Assembly (NCBI GenBank): GCA_963836405.1
Contig: CAWIJL010000007.1
Span: 372,001 to 436,000, forward strand
Length of the DNA stretch: 64,000 nucleotides
Source: CAWIJJ01 sp963836405
GTDB lineage: Bacteria; Acidobacteriota; Terriglobia; Bryobacterales; Bryobacteraceae
Direction: 5' to 3'
Part shown: piece after piece, positions 26,383 to 35,533 of the stretch
How the letters are laid out: each line of letters opens with the position of its first letter
Numbering within the stretch: the stretch's first letter is position 1
The notes under the pieces: model-generated
Database searches by the model: none
The model's input: the letters and a program-made list of their open reading frames with translations, nothing else
Told to the model about the DNA's origin: nothing
Made by a program: the position numbers and the translations under genes

Positions 26383-26703
26383 CTACTCGAGAATCACGGC
26401 GGTACCGCTGATGCTGACCATCAGCATGCCGTTGTGCTGGCCCAGCACTTCGTAGTCGAGATCGACTCCTACCACCGCGCTGGCTCCCAGCGCCTGCGCG
26501 TTTTCAATCAATTCCGCCATGGCCGTTTCGCGCGCCGTCCGGAGTTCCTTCTCGTAGGAGGCGGAACGGCCGCCCACAATGTCGCGGATTCCCGCGAACA
26601 GGTCTTTGAAAATATTGGCGCCCAGAATCGCTTCGCCGGTCACGATTCCGCGATATTCGCGAATGCGCCTGCCTTCAATACTGGGTGTCGTCGTAACGAT
26701 CAT
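26383..26703 (-). CDS. YbjQ-family protein
   Basis: A 106-residue protein of the YbjQ family, also called the heavy-metal-binding domain family. Typical marks are the start 'IVTTTPSIEGRRIREYRGIVTGEAI', 'NIFKDLFAGIRDIVGGRSASYE' and 'AQALGASAVVGVDLDYEVL'. These proteins form pentameric rings. Metal binding has been suggested from sequence, but the function is unknown. The stop lies 14 bases from the convergent diadenylate-cyclase-like gene. Confidence 0.9.
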   Translation of the reverse strand: MIVTTTPSIEGRRIREYRGIVTGEAILGANIFKDLFAGIRDIVGGRSASYEKELRTARETAMAELIENAQALGASAVVGVDLDYEVLGQHNGMLMVSISGTAVILE

Positions 26704-26758
26704 GAGGCCTCCATAAGTGGATACGGATTCCTCGCGATCTTGTTCCCCTACGGTCGGC

Positions 26759-27649
26759 TTACCCGTTCAGCGCCAGGTTCAGGTTTTCGATGGCCTCGTC
26801 GATTTCGGCGGTGCTCTTGTAACCGATCGTCACCGAATCGACGGCCTTGGTGCCGAACGCGAACTTCAGGGCCGCCTGGCGATCTTCGCGGGTGGTGAAC
26901 TGGCCTTCCCCGGCAAGTTTCATGCTGATCACGCCCATGCCCTCGCCGTGCACCTTCTTGGTGTGCGCCACTACCTCGTCAACGACGCCGCGCTCGTTGC
27001 TGTCCCGCATGTTCTCCGAGTCCATTTTGGTCCCGTTGTGGTTCATGCGGATCATGGCGATGTCGAGCCACTTGTTGCCCGGAAACGCGCGCAGCGCAGG
27101 CAGTCCGTGAACGGAGGCGCCGTGGCAATGAAGGATCTTCTTCGCCTTGGCTTCAGAGAATCCATCTTCAACCGGCTCGAGCTCCTTCGGCCACTCCGGG
27201 CTCCGCACGCAGTGCATCAGCAGGATGTCGAAGTAATCGGTATTCATGTCCTGGCGGAACTGCTCGATCTTGGCGTTGACGTCCGTGGTCGGCTGCACCG
27301 TCATCTTGGTCATGATCCGGTAGCTGTCGCGCGGCAGGCCCTTGAGCGCGACGCTCAGCATCTGCCCCATGCCGCGGTACGATTCGGCGGTTTCGAAGAA
27401 GCGGATGCCGTTGTCATAAGCGTGGCGCACCAGGCGATTGAAGCCTTCCTGTCCCAGGTCCCGCTGCACACGTCCGCTGAAGGTGCCGGTTCCAAACGCC
27501 AGGCGGGTCACTTTGACTCCCGACCTGCCCAGCGTCACCCAGTCGGTGGCGCTCTGTTTTGCGGCACGTGCCGGAAGTCCGCCCAGGCCGGCCAGTGTTG
27601 TCGCTGCAAAGCCGGTCTTCAGAAAATCGCGTCTGCTGTGATGAGCCAT
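26759..27649 (-). CDS. Tat-exported aldo/keto reductase
   Basis: A 296-residue NAD(P)H-dependent oxidoreductase of the aldo/keto reductase superfamily with an N-terminal twin-arginine signal ('SRRDFLKTGFAATTLAG'). The barrel motifs are visible: 'GRSGVKVTRLAFGTGTFSG', 'DNGIRFFETAESYRGMGQML', 'YRIMTKMTVQ', 'FDILLMHCV' and 'VDSVTIGYKSTAEID'. The catalytic Tyr, Lys and His are in place, but the usual Asp of 'FDTA' is Glu ('FETA'). Export suggests a periplasmic role with a cofactor loaded before transport. It is divergent from the GH29 fucosidase gene, so the two could share an intergenic promoter region and a saccharide substrate. Confidence 0.85.
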   Translation of the reverse strand: MAHHSRRDFLKTGFAATTLAGLGGLPARAAKQSATDWVTLGRSGVKVTRLAFGTGTFSGRVQRDLGQEGFNRLVRHAYDNGIRFFETAESYRGMGQMLSVALKGLPRDSYRIMTKMTVQPTTDVNAKIEQFRQDMNTDYFDILLMHCVRSPEWPKELEPVEDGFSEAKAKKILHCHGASVHGLPALRAFPGNKWLDIAMIRMNHNGTKMDSENMRDSNERGVVDEVVAHTKKVHGEGMGVISMKLAGEGQFTTREDRQAALKFAFGTKAVDSVTIGYKSTAEIDEAIENLNLALNG

Positions 27650-27719
27650 GAGCCCTCCGTTCCGCCCATGCTATCACACCCGCAGGGCGCGGAAAGGCAA
27701 ACTTGGTTATCGTAGACAG

Positions 27720-29174
27720 ATGGTTACCAGACGAGCCCTGCTCGCGGGTGCGGCGCTGGCGCCGCAGGCCTTGCGGGCCGCCGCCGAACCCGCGCCCTAC
27801 GGTGCGATTCCATCCGCCCGCCAGTTGCACTGGCACGCGCTTGAAACCACCGCATTTCTGCATTTCACCATCAACACCTTCACGGATAAGGAGTGGGGAT
27901 ACGGCGACGAGGACCCGAACCTGTTTCAGCCTGCCCGGTTCGACGCCGACGCCATCGTTTCCGCACTCGCCGATGCGGGAATGCGCGGCGTGATCCTCAC
28001 CTGCAAGCACCACGATGGTTTCTGCCTGTGGCCGACCGCGACCACCGAACATTCCGTCCGCAAAAGTACGTGGCGGAACGGCAAGGGCGATGTGGTGCGC
28101 GAGATCGCCGAGGCCGCGCGGCGCCGCAAGCTCGAGTTCGGCGTCTACCTCTCGCCCTGGGACCGCAATGCCGCCAGCTATGGATCTCCCGAATACGTCG
28201 ACCTGTACCGTCGCCAACTGCGCGAACTGCTGACCGGGTACGGCCCCATCTTCGAGGTCTGGCACGATGGCGCCAACGGCGGCGACGGCTACTACGGCGG
28301 TGCCCGCGAGAAGCGCACTATCGACAAGCGCACCTATTACGACTGGCCGCGCACCTGGGACCTGGTGCGGTCGCTGCAGCCCGGCGCAGTGATCTTCAGC
28401 GACGTGGGGCCGGACGTGCGCTGGGTGGGGAACGAGCGCGGCATCGCGGGCGACCCCTGCTGGGCCACCTACGATCCGGTCGCCGCAAACGGCGGGCCCG
28501 CATCGCCGGGCGACGTTCGCGAAAAGGAATCGCCCACCGGCCACCGGCACGGTTCCCGCTGGCTGCCCGCCGAATGCGATGTCTCCATCCGCCCCGGCTG
28601 GTTCTGGCACGAACGCGAGAACGCGCGCGTCAAGACCCCGGCACAGTTGATCGACCTGTACTACAAATCGGTTGGCCGCGGCGCCAATTTCCTGCTCAAC
28701 GTGCCGCCTAACCGCGACGGCCTGCTCAACGGCGAGGACATCGCATCGCTCAAGGGGTTCGGAGATTACCGCCGCGCCACTTTCTCCCGCAGCCTCGCGG
28801 CCGGCGCCAAGGTGTCGGCGTCGAGCGCTCGCGGCGGCTTCGCGGCATCCAACCTGGTGGATGGACGCGCGGGTACGTTCTGGGCAAGCGAGGATTCCGC
28901 CCTGACCCCGGAAGCCGTCATCGACCTCAGGCAGCCCGCTACGTTTCACGCGATCCGCCTGCGGGAGGAGATCCGCCTGGGCCAGCGCGTGGATGCCGTA
29001 GCCGTGGAGCGCTGGGATTCGGGCGCGTGGGCGCCGCTCGCTACCGCCACGAGCATCGGCCCGCAACGTCTGATCCGTCTCGAAAGCCCCGTGCGGGCGG
29101 CGCGGCTGCGCCTCCGCGTCACGCAGGCATCCGCCGCGCCCTTGCTTTCCGAATTCGCCCTGTTCGCGGAGTAG
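27720..29174 (+). CDS. Alpha-L-fucosidase (GH29) with C-terminal discoidin-like domain
   Basis: A 484-residue exported glycosidase. The leader begins 'VTRRALLAGAALAPQALRAAA'. The GH29 barrel shows 'FLHFTINTFTDKEWGYGDE', 'VILTCKHHDGFCLWPT', 'EFGVYLSPWDRN' and 'FEVWHDGANGG', whose Asp is the expected nucleophile. The last 130 residues look like an F5/8-type-C/CBM32-like beta-sandwich ('ASNLVDGRAGTFWASED', 'VIDLRQPATFHAIRLRE'). It would release alpha-linked L-fucose from glycans or plant polysaccharides. ATG 27720 is chosen because it starts the Tat-like leader; the 24 codons before it are unconserved. It converges on the RND pump gene with two bases between stops. Confidence 0.9.
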   Translation: MVTRRALLAGAALAPQALRAAAEPAPYGAIPSARQLHWHALETTAFLHFTINTFTDKEWGYGDEDPNLFQPARFDADAIVSALADAGMRGVILTCKHHDGFCLWPTATTEHSVRKSTWRNGKGDVVREIAEAARRRKLEFGVYLSPWDRNAASYGSPEYVDLYRRQLRELLTGYGPIFEVWHDGANGGDGYYGGAREKRTIDKRTYYDWPRTWDLVRSLQPGAVIFSDVGPDVRWVGNERGIAGDPCWATYDPVAANGGPASPGDVREKESPTGHRHGSRWLPAECDVSIRPGWFWHERENARVKTPAQLIDLYYKSVGRGANFLLNVPPNRDGLLNGEDIASLKGFGDYRRATFSRSLAAGAKVSASSARGGFAASNLVDGRAGTFWASEDSALTPEAVIDLRQPATFHAIRLREEIRLGQRVDAVAVERWDSGAWAPLATATSIGPQRLIRLESPVRAARLRLRVTQASAAPLLSEFALFAE

Positions 29175-29176
29175 GG

Positions 29177-32100
29177 CTAATCGCCCAGTGCGGCAGGAAG
29201 GGGTTCGTGCCGGGCCGCCCGCCCGCGGCCGCGCCAGCCCTGAACGCGCGCCTGCAGCGCCGACATGTATATGTAAAACACCGGCGTCAGGTACAGCGTC
29301 ACAAGCTGGGAAAAGAGCAATCCGCCCACAACCACCAGGCCGAGCGGCTGCCGCGCCTCCCCACCGGCGCCGTAGCCGAGCGCGATCGGCACCGCGCCGA
29401 GCAGCGCCGCCATGGTCGTCATCATGATCGGCCGGAAGCGGATCAGGCAGCCTTCATAAATTGCCCGCTCCGGCGAGATGCCCTGCCGCCGCTCGGCTTC
29501 CAGAGCGAAATCGATCTGCATGATGGCGTTCTTCTCCACGATGCCGATCAGCATGATCAACCCGACGAACGCGTAGATATTCAGGTCGATGTGGAACAGG
29601 AACAGGGTGGCCAGAGCGCCGAATCCCGCCGACGGCAGGCCGGAAAGAATCGTGATTGGGTGGATGTAGCTCTCGTACAGGATTCCGAGAACGATGTAGA
29701 CCACCATAATCGCGATGATCAGCAGCACCCAAAGATTCCCGAGCGAGCTCTGGAAAGCCTCCGCCGCGCCCTGGAACTGCGTGCCGATGGTATCCGGCAA
29801 CTCGCCGGCAGCCAGGTTCTGGATCGACTCGACCACCGAGCCGAGCGACGCTCCCTTTTGCAGATTGAAGGAGATGGTGGCGGACGTCAACTGCCCGTAA
29901 TGGTTGATCGTCTGCGGCCCCGTTTGCTCTTCGACGCTCGCCAGCGTGTCGAGCGGAATCAGGCGGCCGCCCGGGCTTTTGAAGTAGAGCAGCGAGAGCG
30001 CAGCCGGATCGGCCTGGTATTTCGGTTCGAGTTCCAGCAGAACCTTGTACTCGTTCACCGAGCCGTAAATGGTGGATACCCAGCGCGGGCCGTACGCGTC
30101 GTAGAGCGCGTTCTCGATCTGGTTCACGTTGATCTGCATGGCCGCGGCTTTGTCCCGATCGATGCTCAGGTTCACCTGCGGCGTCTGCACCGCTACGTCT
30201 GAAGTGACGTCGGCAACGCCCGGAATTCCCGCGATCTGCTCTTCCATCTTCGCGGCCGCATCGTACAACTCCGCCTTATCGGGCGAGTGCATTGAGAACT
30301 GGTACAAGCTCTTGGTGACCTTGCCGCCGATGCGAATCGTGGGCGGGTTTTGCAGGTACACCTTCATTCCCGGGAAATTGGCCACCTTGGGCCGCAGGCT
30401 CTGAATGATCTGGTCCACGCTCATGTCCCGCTCGTGCCGCGGTTTCAGGTGCACCACCAGCTCGCCGTAATTCGGACCGCCGAGGTTGGACGACGTTGCG
30501 CCGCCTACGCTCGACATCAGCGAAACTACGTTCGGATCTTTCGACACCAGGTCGGCAATGCCCTTCTGGTACTCCACCATCTGATAGTAGGAGGTGCCCT
30601 GGGCGGCCTCGGTATACACCTGCAACTGGTCGGTATCCTGATCCGGAATGAAGCCTTTCGGAATGCGCACGAACATGAACAGCGTCGCCGCCAGCACCAG
30701 CACGGAGGCCGCCATGGTGACGGGCCGGAAACGCAGCGCCCATTGCAGGGTCACATCGTAGGCGCGCAGCAGCGCCTCGAAAAACCGCTCGGTCACGCGA
30801 TAGAACCAGCCGTGCTTTTGCTCGCTGGCCGGACGCAGAAACCGGCTGCATAACATCGGCGTGAGCGTCACGGAAACCACGCCCGAGATCAGAATGGCCA
30901 CGCAAATGGTGACCGCGAACTCCTTGAACAGCCGGCCGAGCACGCCGCCCATGAACAGCACGGGGATGAACACGGCCGCCAGCGACAGGGTCATGGAGAC
31001 AATTGTGAAGGCGATCTCGCCCGAGCCCTTGAGCGCCGCCGCCAGCGGCTGCTCGCCCTCTTCGATGTGCCGCACGATGTTCTCGAGCATCACGATGGCG
31101 TCGTCCACCACGAAGCCGATGGAGAGAATCAGCGCCATCATGGACAGATTGTCCAGGCTGAAATCGAGCAGGTACATCACCGCGAACGTGCCCACGATGG
31201 AGAACGGCAGCGCCAGGCTGGGGATGATGGTCGCGGAGAAGTTGCGCAGAAACAGGAAGATCACCATCACCACCAGTCCCAACGTCAGAATCATGGTGAA
31301 GACCACGTCGCTGTAGGATTCGCGAATCGTCTCGGACCGGTCGTAAAGGATATCCATGTGGACCGACGGAGGCATCTCCGTGCGGAAGACCGGCAGCAGG
31401 TTCTTGACGCCGTCGGTCACTTCCATGGTGTTGGTGCCGGGCTGCCGCTGGATCGCCAGTACGATCGCGCGTCCATTGCCGTTGTGGGTGTAGAACCAGG
31501 AAGCCGTTTTATCGTCCTCGACGCTGTCGATGATGGTGCCGAGCTCCTCCAGGCGCACCGGAGAACCGCGGCGATAGGCCACCACCACGGGCCGGTATTG
31601 CGCCGCCGTCAGCAACTGCCCGCTCGCCTGCAGCGTAAAGGCGCGCTGCGGCCCGATGATGGAGCCGGTGGGCAGGTTCACGTTCCAGTTCTTGAGCGAG
31701 CTCTCCACCTCGTTGATGCCCACCTGCCGCGAGGCCATGGCGTGGGGATCCATCTGCACGTGCACGGCGTACTTCTGCGCGCCCAGCACCTGCACCTGGG
31801 CCACGCCGCCGATCATCGAAATGCGCTGCGCAATGCGCGTCTCCGCATATTCGTTGAGCGTCCAGAGCGGCAGGGTGGGCGAGGTGAGCGCCAGGTAAAG
31901 AATCGGCTGGTCAGCCGGGTTGACCTTGGTGAAAGTCGGGGGCGTGGGCATGCCCTGCGGCAGCATGCGCGAGGATTGAGTGATGGCGGCCTGCACGTCC
32001 ACGGCGGCGCCGTCGAGCTTGCGGTTCAGATCGAATTCGAGGGTGATCTGAGTGTTGCCGAGCGAATTCGATGAGGTCATCGAGCTGAGGCCGGCGATAG

Positions 32101-32317
32101 TCGAGAACTGGTTTTCGAGCGGCGTGGCCACGGCGGCCGCCATCGTCTCCGGACTCGCGCCCGGCAGGCTGGCCGTCACCAGCAGGGTGGGCAGGTCCAC
32201 GTTGGGCAGATCGCTGACCGGCAGGCCGCGGTAGGCCACTCCGCCAAACAAAGCGATAGCCGCCATCAGCAGGCTGGTAGCGATAGGGCGTTCGATGAAG
32301 GACCGGGAGATATTCAT
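29177..32317 (-). CDS. RND multidrug efflux permease (HAE1 family, MdtC-like)
   Basis: A full-length 1,046-residue RND pump with 12 membrane helices and two large periplasmic loops. It shows 'SRSFIERPIATSLLMAAIALFG', the proton-relay Asp pair in 'GFVVDDAIVMLENIVRH', 'IPKGFIPDQDTDQLQV', 'YIVLGILYESYIHPITI' and 'GIVEKNAIMQIDFA'. It is the downstream pump of an adaptor-pump-pump operon, separated by three bases from a closely related RND gene. This resembles the MdtABC arrangement, where two different pumps form a heterotrimer. Nearest relatives act on bile-salt-like compounds, antibiotics or siderophores, and the substrate here is unknown. No outer-membrane channel gene is in the operon. Confidence 0.93.
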   Translation of the reverse strand: MNISRSFIERPIATSLLMAAIALFGGVAYRGLPVSDLPNVDLPTLLVTASLPGASPETMAAAVATPLENQFSTIAGLSSMTSSNSLGNTQITLEFDLNRKLDGAAVDVQAAITQSSRMLPQGMPTPPTFTKVNPADQPILYLALTSPTLPLWTLNEYAETRIAQRISMIGGVAQVQVLGAQKYAVHVQMDPHAMASRQVGINEVESSLKNWNVNLPTGSIIGPQRAFTLQASGQLLTAAQYRPVVVAYRRGSPVRLEELGTIIDSVEDDKTASWFYTHNGNGRAIVLAIQRQPGTNTMEVTDGVKNLLPVFRTEMPPSVHMDILYDRSETIRESYSDVVFTMILTLGLVVMVIFLFLRNFSATIIPSLALPFSIVGTFAVMYLLDFSLDNLSMMALILSIGFVVDDAIVMLENIVRHIEEGEQPLAAALKGSGEIAFTIVSMTLSLAAVFIPVLFMGGVLGRLFKEFAVTICVAILISGVVSVTLTPMLCSRFLRPASEQKHGWFYRVTERFFEALLRAYDVTLQWALRFRPVTMAASVLVLAATLFMFVRIPKGFIPDQDTDQLQVYTEAAQGTSYYQMVEYQKGIADLVSKDPNVVSLMSSVGGATSSNLGGPNYGELVVHLKPRHERDMSVDQIIQSLRPKVANFPGMKVYLQNPPTIRIGGKVTKSLYQFSMHSPDKAELYDAAAKMEEQIAGIPGVADVTSDVAVQTPQVNLSIDRDKAAAMQINVNQIENALYDAYGPRWVSTIYGSVNEYKVLLELEPKYQADPAALSLLYFKSPGGRLIPLDTLASVEEQTGPQTINHYGQLTSATISFNLQKGASLGSVVESIQNLAAGELPDTIGTQFQGAAEAFQSSLGNLWVLLIIAIMVVYIVLGILYESYIHPITILSGLPSAGFGALATLFLFHIDLNIYAFVGLIMLIGIVEKNAIMQIDFALEAERRQGISPERAIYEGCLIRFRPIMMTTMAALLGAVPIALGYGAGGEARQPLGLVVVGGLLFSQLVTLYLTPVFYIYMSALQARVQGWRGRGRAARHEPLPAALGD

Positions 32318-32320
32318 GGA

Positions 32321-35300
32321 TCAGTCTCCCGCCTGCATCACCGGCTTCAAAGCCTTGCGGGGACTGTGCGACACCCGCCACTTTTGCACGATCGATGCCA
32401 TATACGTGTAGACCACCGGGGTCAGATACAAAGTCATGAGTTGCGAAAACGCGAGGCCCCCCACCACCGAAAGCCCCAGCGGGCGCCGTGCCTCTCCGCC
32501 CGATCCCCAGCCGAGCGCGATCGGCAACCCGCCGAGCAGCGCGGCCATCGTGGTCATCATGATCGGGCGAAACCGGATCAGACAGCCTTCGTAGATAGCT
32601 TCGCGAGGCGGCTTCCCTTCCCGCCGCTCCACTTCGAGGGCGAAGTCGATCTGCATGATGGCATTCTTCTTCACGATGCCGATCAGCATGATGAGCCCCA
32701 CGAAGGCGTAGATACTGAGTTCCACCTTGAAGATCAGGAGCGTGAGCAGCGCTCCGAAACCGGCGGACGGGAGGCCCGACAGAATCGTCAGCGGGTGCAC
32801 GTAGCTCTCGTACAACACGCCCAGCACGATGTAGACGACCAGGATCGCGATGGTGAGCAGGATCCCCATGTTCTGGAGCGAGTCCTGAAATACTTTCGCC
32901 GTGCCCTGGAAGCTTCCCGTGATGGTGGCGGGAAGGTTGTCTCTGGCCGCCGCTTCAATGGCCTCGGTGGCCTGCCCCAGCGATGTGCCGGGCCGCAACC
33001 CAAAGGAAATAGTTACCGACGGCAACTGTCCGGAGTGCGGAATGCTCTGCGGGCCGGCGTCCGTCTTGAGACTGGCCACGGCGTCCAGCGGCACCAGGCT
33101 GCCCGTTTCCGACTTCAGGTACACCATGGACAGTCCGTCGGTGTGCTGTTGATAGGTGGGCAGCATCTCGAGCAGCACGCGATATTGGTTGGTGGGCGCG
33201 TAGATCGTGGAGGCCATGCGCGGTCCGAACGCATCGTAGAGCGTGTTGGATATACCGATCCAGTTCAGGTTCAGCGCCGCGGTGCGGTCGCGATCGATGG
33301 TGATGTTGACGCGCGGGGTGCGCATCTGGAGGTCGCTCGAAACGTCGAGCAGCCCCGGAATCCGGCTCACCACCCGTTCGAATTTCGGCGCCTCCGCGTA
33401 CAGTTCCTGCGTGTCGGGGCCGGAAAGGGTGTAATCGTAACTGCTCTTCGACATGCGGCCGCCGACGCGGATGGCCTGTGGGATCGAGAGGAACACGCGC
33501 AGCCCCGGAATGTTCGACACCTTGGGACGCATCCGGTTCACGACCTCGGCAACCGAGGCCTCCCGTTCCCGCCGCGGCTTGAGATTGACCATGATCCGCC
33601 CGCTGCTGCCGCCGCCCCCAAAACCACCGCCGCCGCCCGTTCTCGAATAGAAGCTCTCGACATCCGGATCCTGCACCACAATCGACGAGACCCGCTCCTG
33701 GTATTTCACCATCTGGTAATACGAGGTGCCCTGCGCGGCCTCCGTCTGCACGCTGAAGTTGTCGTTGTCGGTTTCCGGAATGAAGCCTTTGGGAACCACC
33801 TGGTAGAGATATGCGGTCGTGCCCAGGACGGCCACGAACATGGCCAGCATCACCGGGCGGTGTCCCAACACCCACCGCAGTGAAACCGCGTAGGTCTTCA
33901 GCATCCCCTGGAAAATGCCTTCCATGAACCGGTACACGAAGCCGTGGCCCGTCCGCCGCAGATCCTTCAGAAAGCGGCTGCACAGCATCGGGGTCAGGCT
34001 GATGGACACCATCCCCGATATCAGAATGGCAGTGCAGATGCTGACCGCGAATTCACGGAAGAGCCGGCCCAGGATGCCGGACATAAACACGATCGGAATG
34101 AAGACCGCGGCCAGCGACAGCGTCATCGAGATGATGGTGAAGCCGATCTCGCGCGAGCCCGCCAGCGCCGCCTGGAGCGGTGTCTCGCCGCGCTCCATGT
34201 GCCGGACGACATTTTCCAGCATCACGATGGCGTCATCCACCACGAACCCGATGGATAGGATGAGCGCCATCATCGAAATGTTGTTCAGGCTGAAGTTCAG
34301 CAGGTACATCATGGAGAACGTGCCCACGATGGAGAACGGCAGCGCCATAGCGGGGATCAGGGTGGCGCGCACGTTCTTGAGGAACGCGAAGATCACCAGG
34401 ATTACCAGGCCGAGCGTGGCCGCCATGGTGAACTGAATATCTTCGAAGGCCTGCCGGATGTTCTTGGACCGGTCGCCGCGAACCGCCAGGTTCACCGAGG
34501 GCGGCAGTTGCGCCTGGAAGGAAGGCAGCAGCGCCGACACGGCGTCGGTGACCTCGATGGTGTTGCTGCCCGGCTGGCGCATCACCGCCAGGCTGATGCC
34601 GCGCGTCCCCTCCATGCCGTATTCGCCGCCATAGATTTTGGAGAAGTTTTTGTCGTCCTCCAGGCTGTCCATGACGTTCGCAACCTCGTCCAGCCGGACG
34701 GCGGCGCCGTTCTTGTAAGTGACGATCAACTGCTTGTAGTCGATCGCCCTCATCAACTGCCCGTTGGCTTTGATGTTGTAGGAGCGGTGCGCTCCGTTCA
34801 GCGTCCCGGTTGGGATGTTGACATTCCAGTCGCGCAGGGCCTGGTCCACCTCGTTCAACCCGATGCCCCGCGAGGCCAGGATATTCGGGTCCACCTGAAC
34901 GCGGACAGCATACTTGGTGGAGCCGAAAACCTGCACTTGCGCCACGCCCTCCACCATCGAGATGCGTTGCGCGATCATGGTCTCCGCATACTCGTTCAGG
35001 TCCGATAGCCGCAGGGTGGGCGAGGTGATGAACAGCATCATGATCGGCGAGTCGCCGGGATTGACTCTCCGGAACGAGGGCGGTGTGGGCATGCCGGGCG
35101 GCAGCAGAGGCATGGCCGCGGCGATCGCCGTTTCAACGTCCACCGTGGCGCCGTCGATGTCCCGGCTGAGATCGAACTGGAGCGTGATGTTACTGCTGCT
35201 CTGGCCGCTGGTCGACGTCATCGAATCCAGGCCGGCGATAGAGGTGAACTGCCGTTCGAGCGGCGTCGCGACGGCTGACGCCATGGTCTCCGGGTTCGCC

Positions 35301-35458
35301 CCCGGCAAGCCGGCGGAGACTGTGATGGTGGGGTAATCGACCTGGGGCAAGTCGCTGACCGGAAGCGCGTGGTAAGCGATCACTCCGAACATCGCGATGG
35401 CAGCCATGATGAGACTGGTCGCGATGGGACGACGAATGAAAGTCTCCGAAAAGTTCAT
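32321..35458 (-). CDS. RND multidrug efflux permease (HAE1 family, MdtB-like)
   Basis: A full-length 1,045-residue RND pump, the first of the two in this operon. Motifs include 'NFSETFIRRPIATSLIMAAIAMFG', 'GFVVDDAIVMLENVVRHMERGE', 'VPKGFIPETDNDNFSV', a Gly-rich loop 'GGGGGFGGGGSSGR', 'YIVLGVLYESYVHPLTI' and 'GIVKKNAIMQID'. I place the start at ATG 35458, preceded by GAGGGG about nine bases upstream. The 16 codons in front of it do not belong to the family. It is followed by its paralogue after three bases, and the adaptor gene lies 75 bases upstream. Confidence 0.93.
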   Translation of the reverse strand: MNFSETFIRRPIATSLIMAAIAMFGVIAYHALPVSDLPQVDYPTITVSAGLPGANPETMASAVATPLERQFTSIAGLDSMTSTSGQSSSNITLQFDLSRDIDGATVDVETAIAAAMPLLPPGMPTPPSFRRVNPGDSPIMMLFITSPTLRLSDLNEYAETMIAQRISMVEGVAQVQVFGSTKYAVRVQVDPNILASRGIGLNEVDQALRDWNVNIPTGTLNGAHRSYNIKANGQLMRAIDYKQLIVTYKNGAAVRLDEVANVMDSLEDDKNFSKIYGGEYGMEGTRGISLAVMRQPGSNTIEVTDAVSALLPSFQAQLPPSVNLAVRGDRSKNIRQAFEDIQFTMAATLGLVILVIFAFLKNVRATLIPAMALPFSIVGTFSMMYLLNFSLNNISMMALILSIGFVVDDAIVMLENVVRHMERGETPLQAALAGSREIGFTIISMTLSLAAVFIPIVFMSGILGRLFREFAVSICTAILISGMVSISLTPMLCSRFLKDLRRTGHGFVYRFMEGIFQGMLKTYAVSLRWVLGHRPVMLAMFVAVLGTTAYLYQVVPKGFIPETDNDNFSVQTEAAQGTSYYQMVKYQERVSSIVVQDPDVESFYSRTGGGGGFGGGGSSGRIMVNLKPRREREASVAEVVNRMRPKVSNIPGLRVFLSIPQAIRVGGRMSKSSYDYTLSGPDTQELYAEAPKFERVVSRIPGLLDVSSDLQMRTPRVNITIDRDRTAALNLNWIGISNTLYDAFGPRMASTIYAPTNQYRVLLEMLPTYQQHTDGLSMVYLKSETGSLVPLDAVASLKTDAGPQSIPHSGQLPSVTISFGLRPGTSLGQATEAIEAAARDNLPATITGSFQGTAKVFQDSLQNMGILLTIAILVVYIVLGVLYESYVHPLTILSGLPSAGFGALLTLLIFKVELSIYAFVGLIMLIGIVKKNAIMQIDFALEVERREGKPPREAIYEGCLIRFRPIMMTTMAALLGGLPIALGWGSGGEARRPLGLSVVGGLAFSQLMTLYLTPVVYTYMASIVQKWRVSHSPRKALKPVMQAGD

Positions 35459-35533
35459 GCCCAGCCCCTCTTTGCAACATCCCCAACCGGATCGGCCCCT
35501 CAGCACGACCCGGCGCTGCGCAACTCGCGGCCC

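Noticed and set aside
27414..29066. 550-codon open frame on the minus strand
   Set aside because: Antisense to the GH29 gene, ending inside the aldo/keto reductase; no motif.
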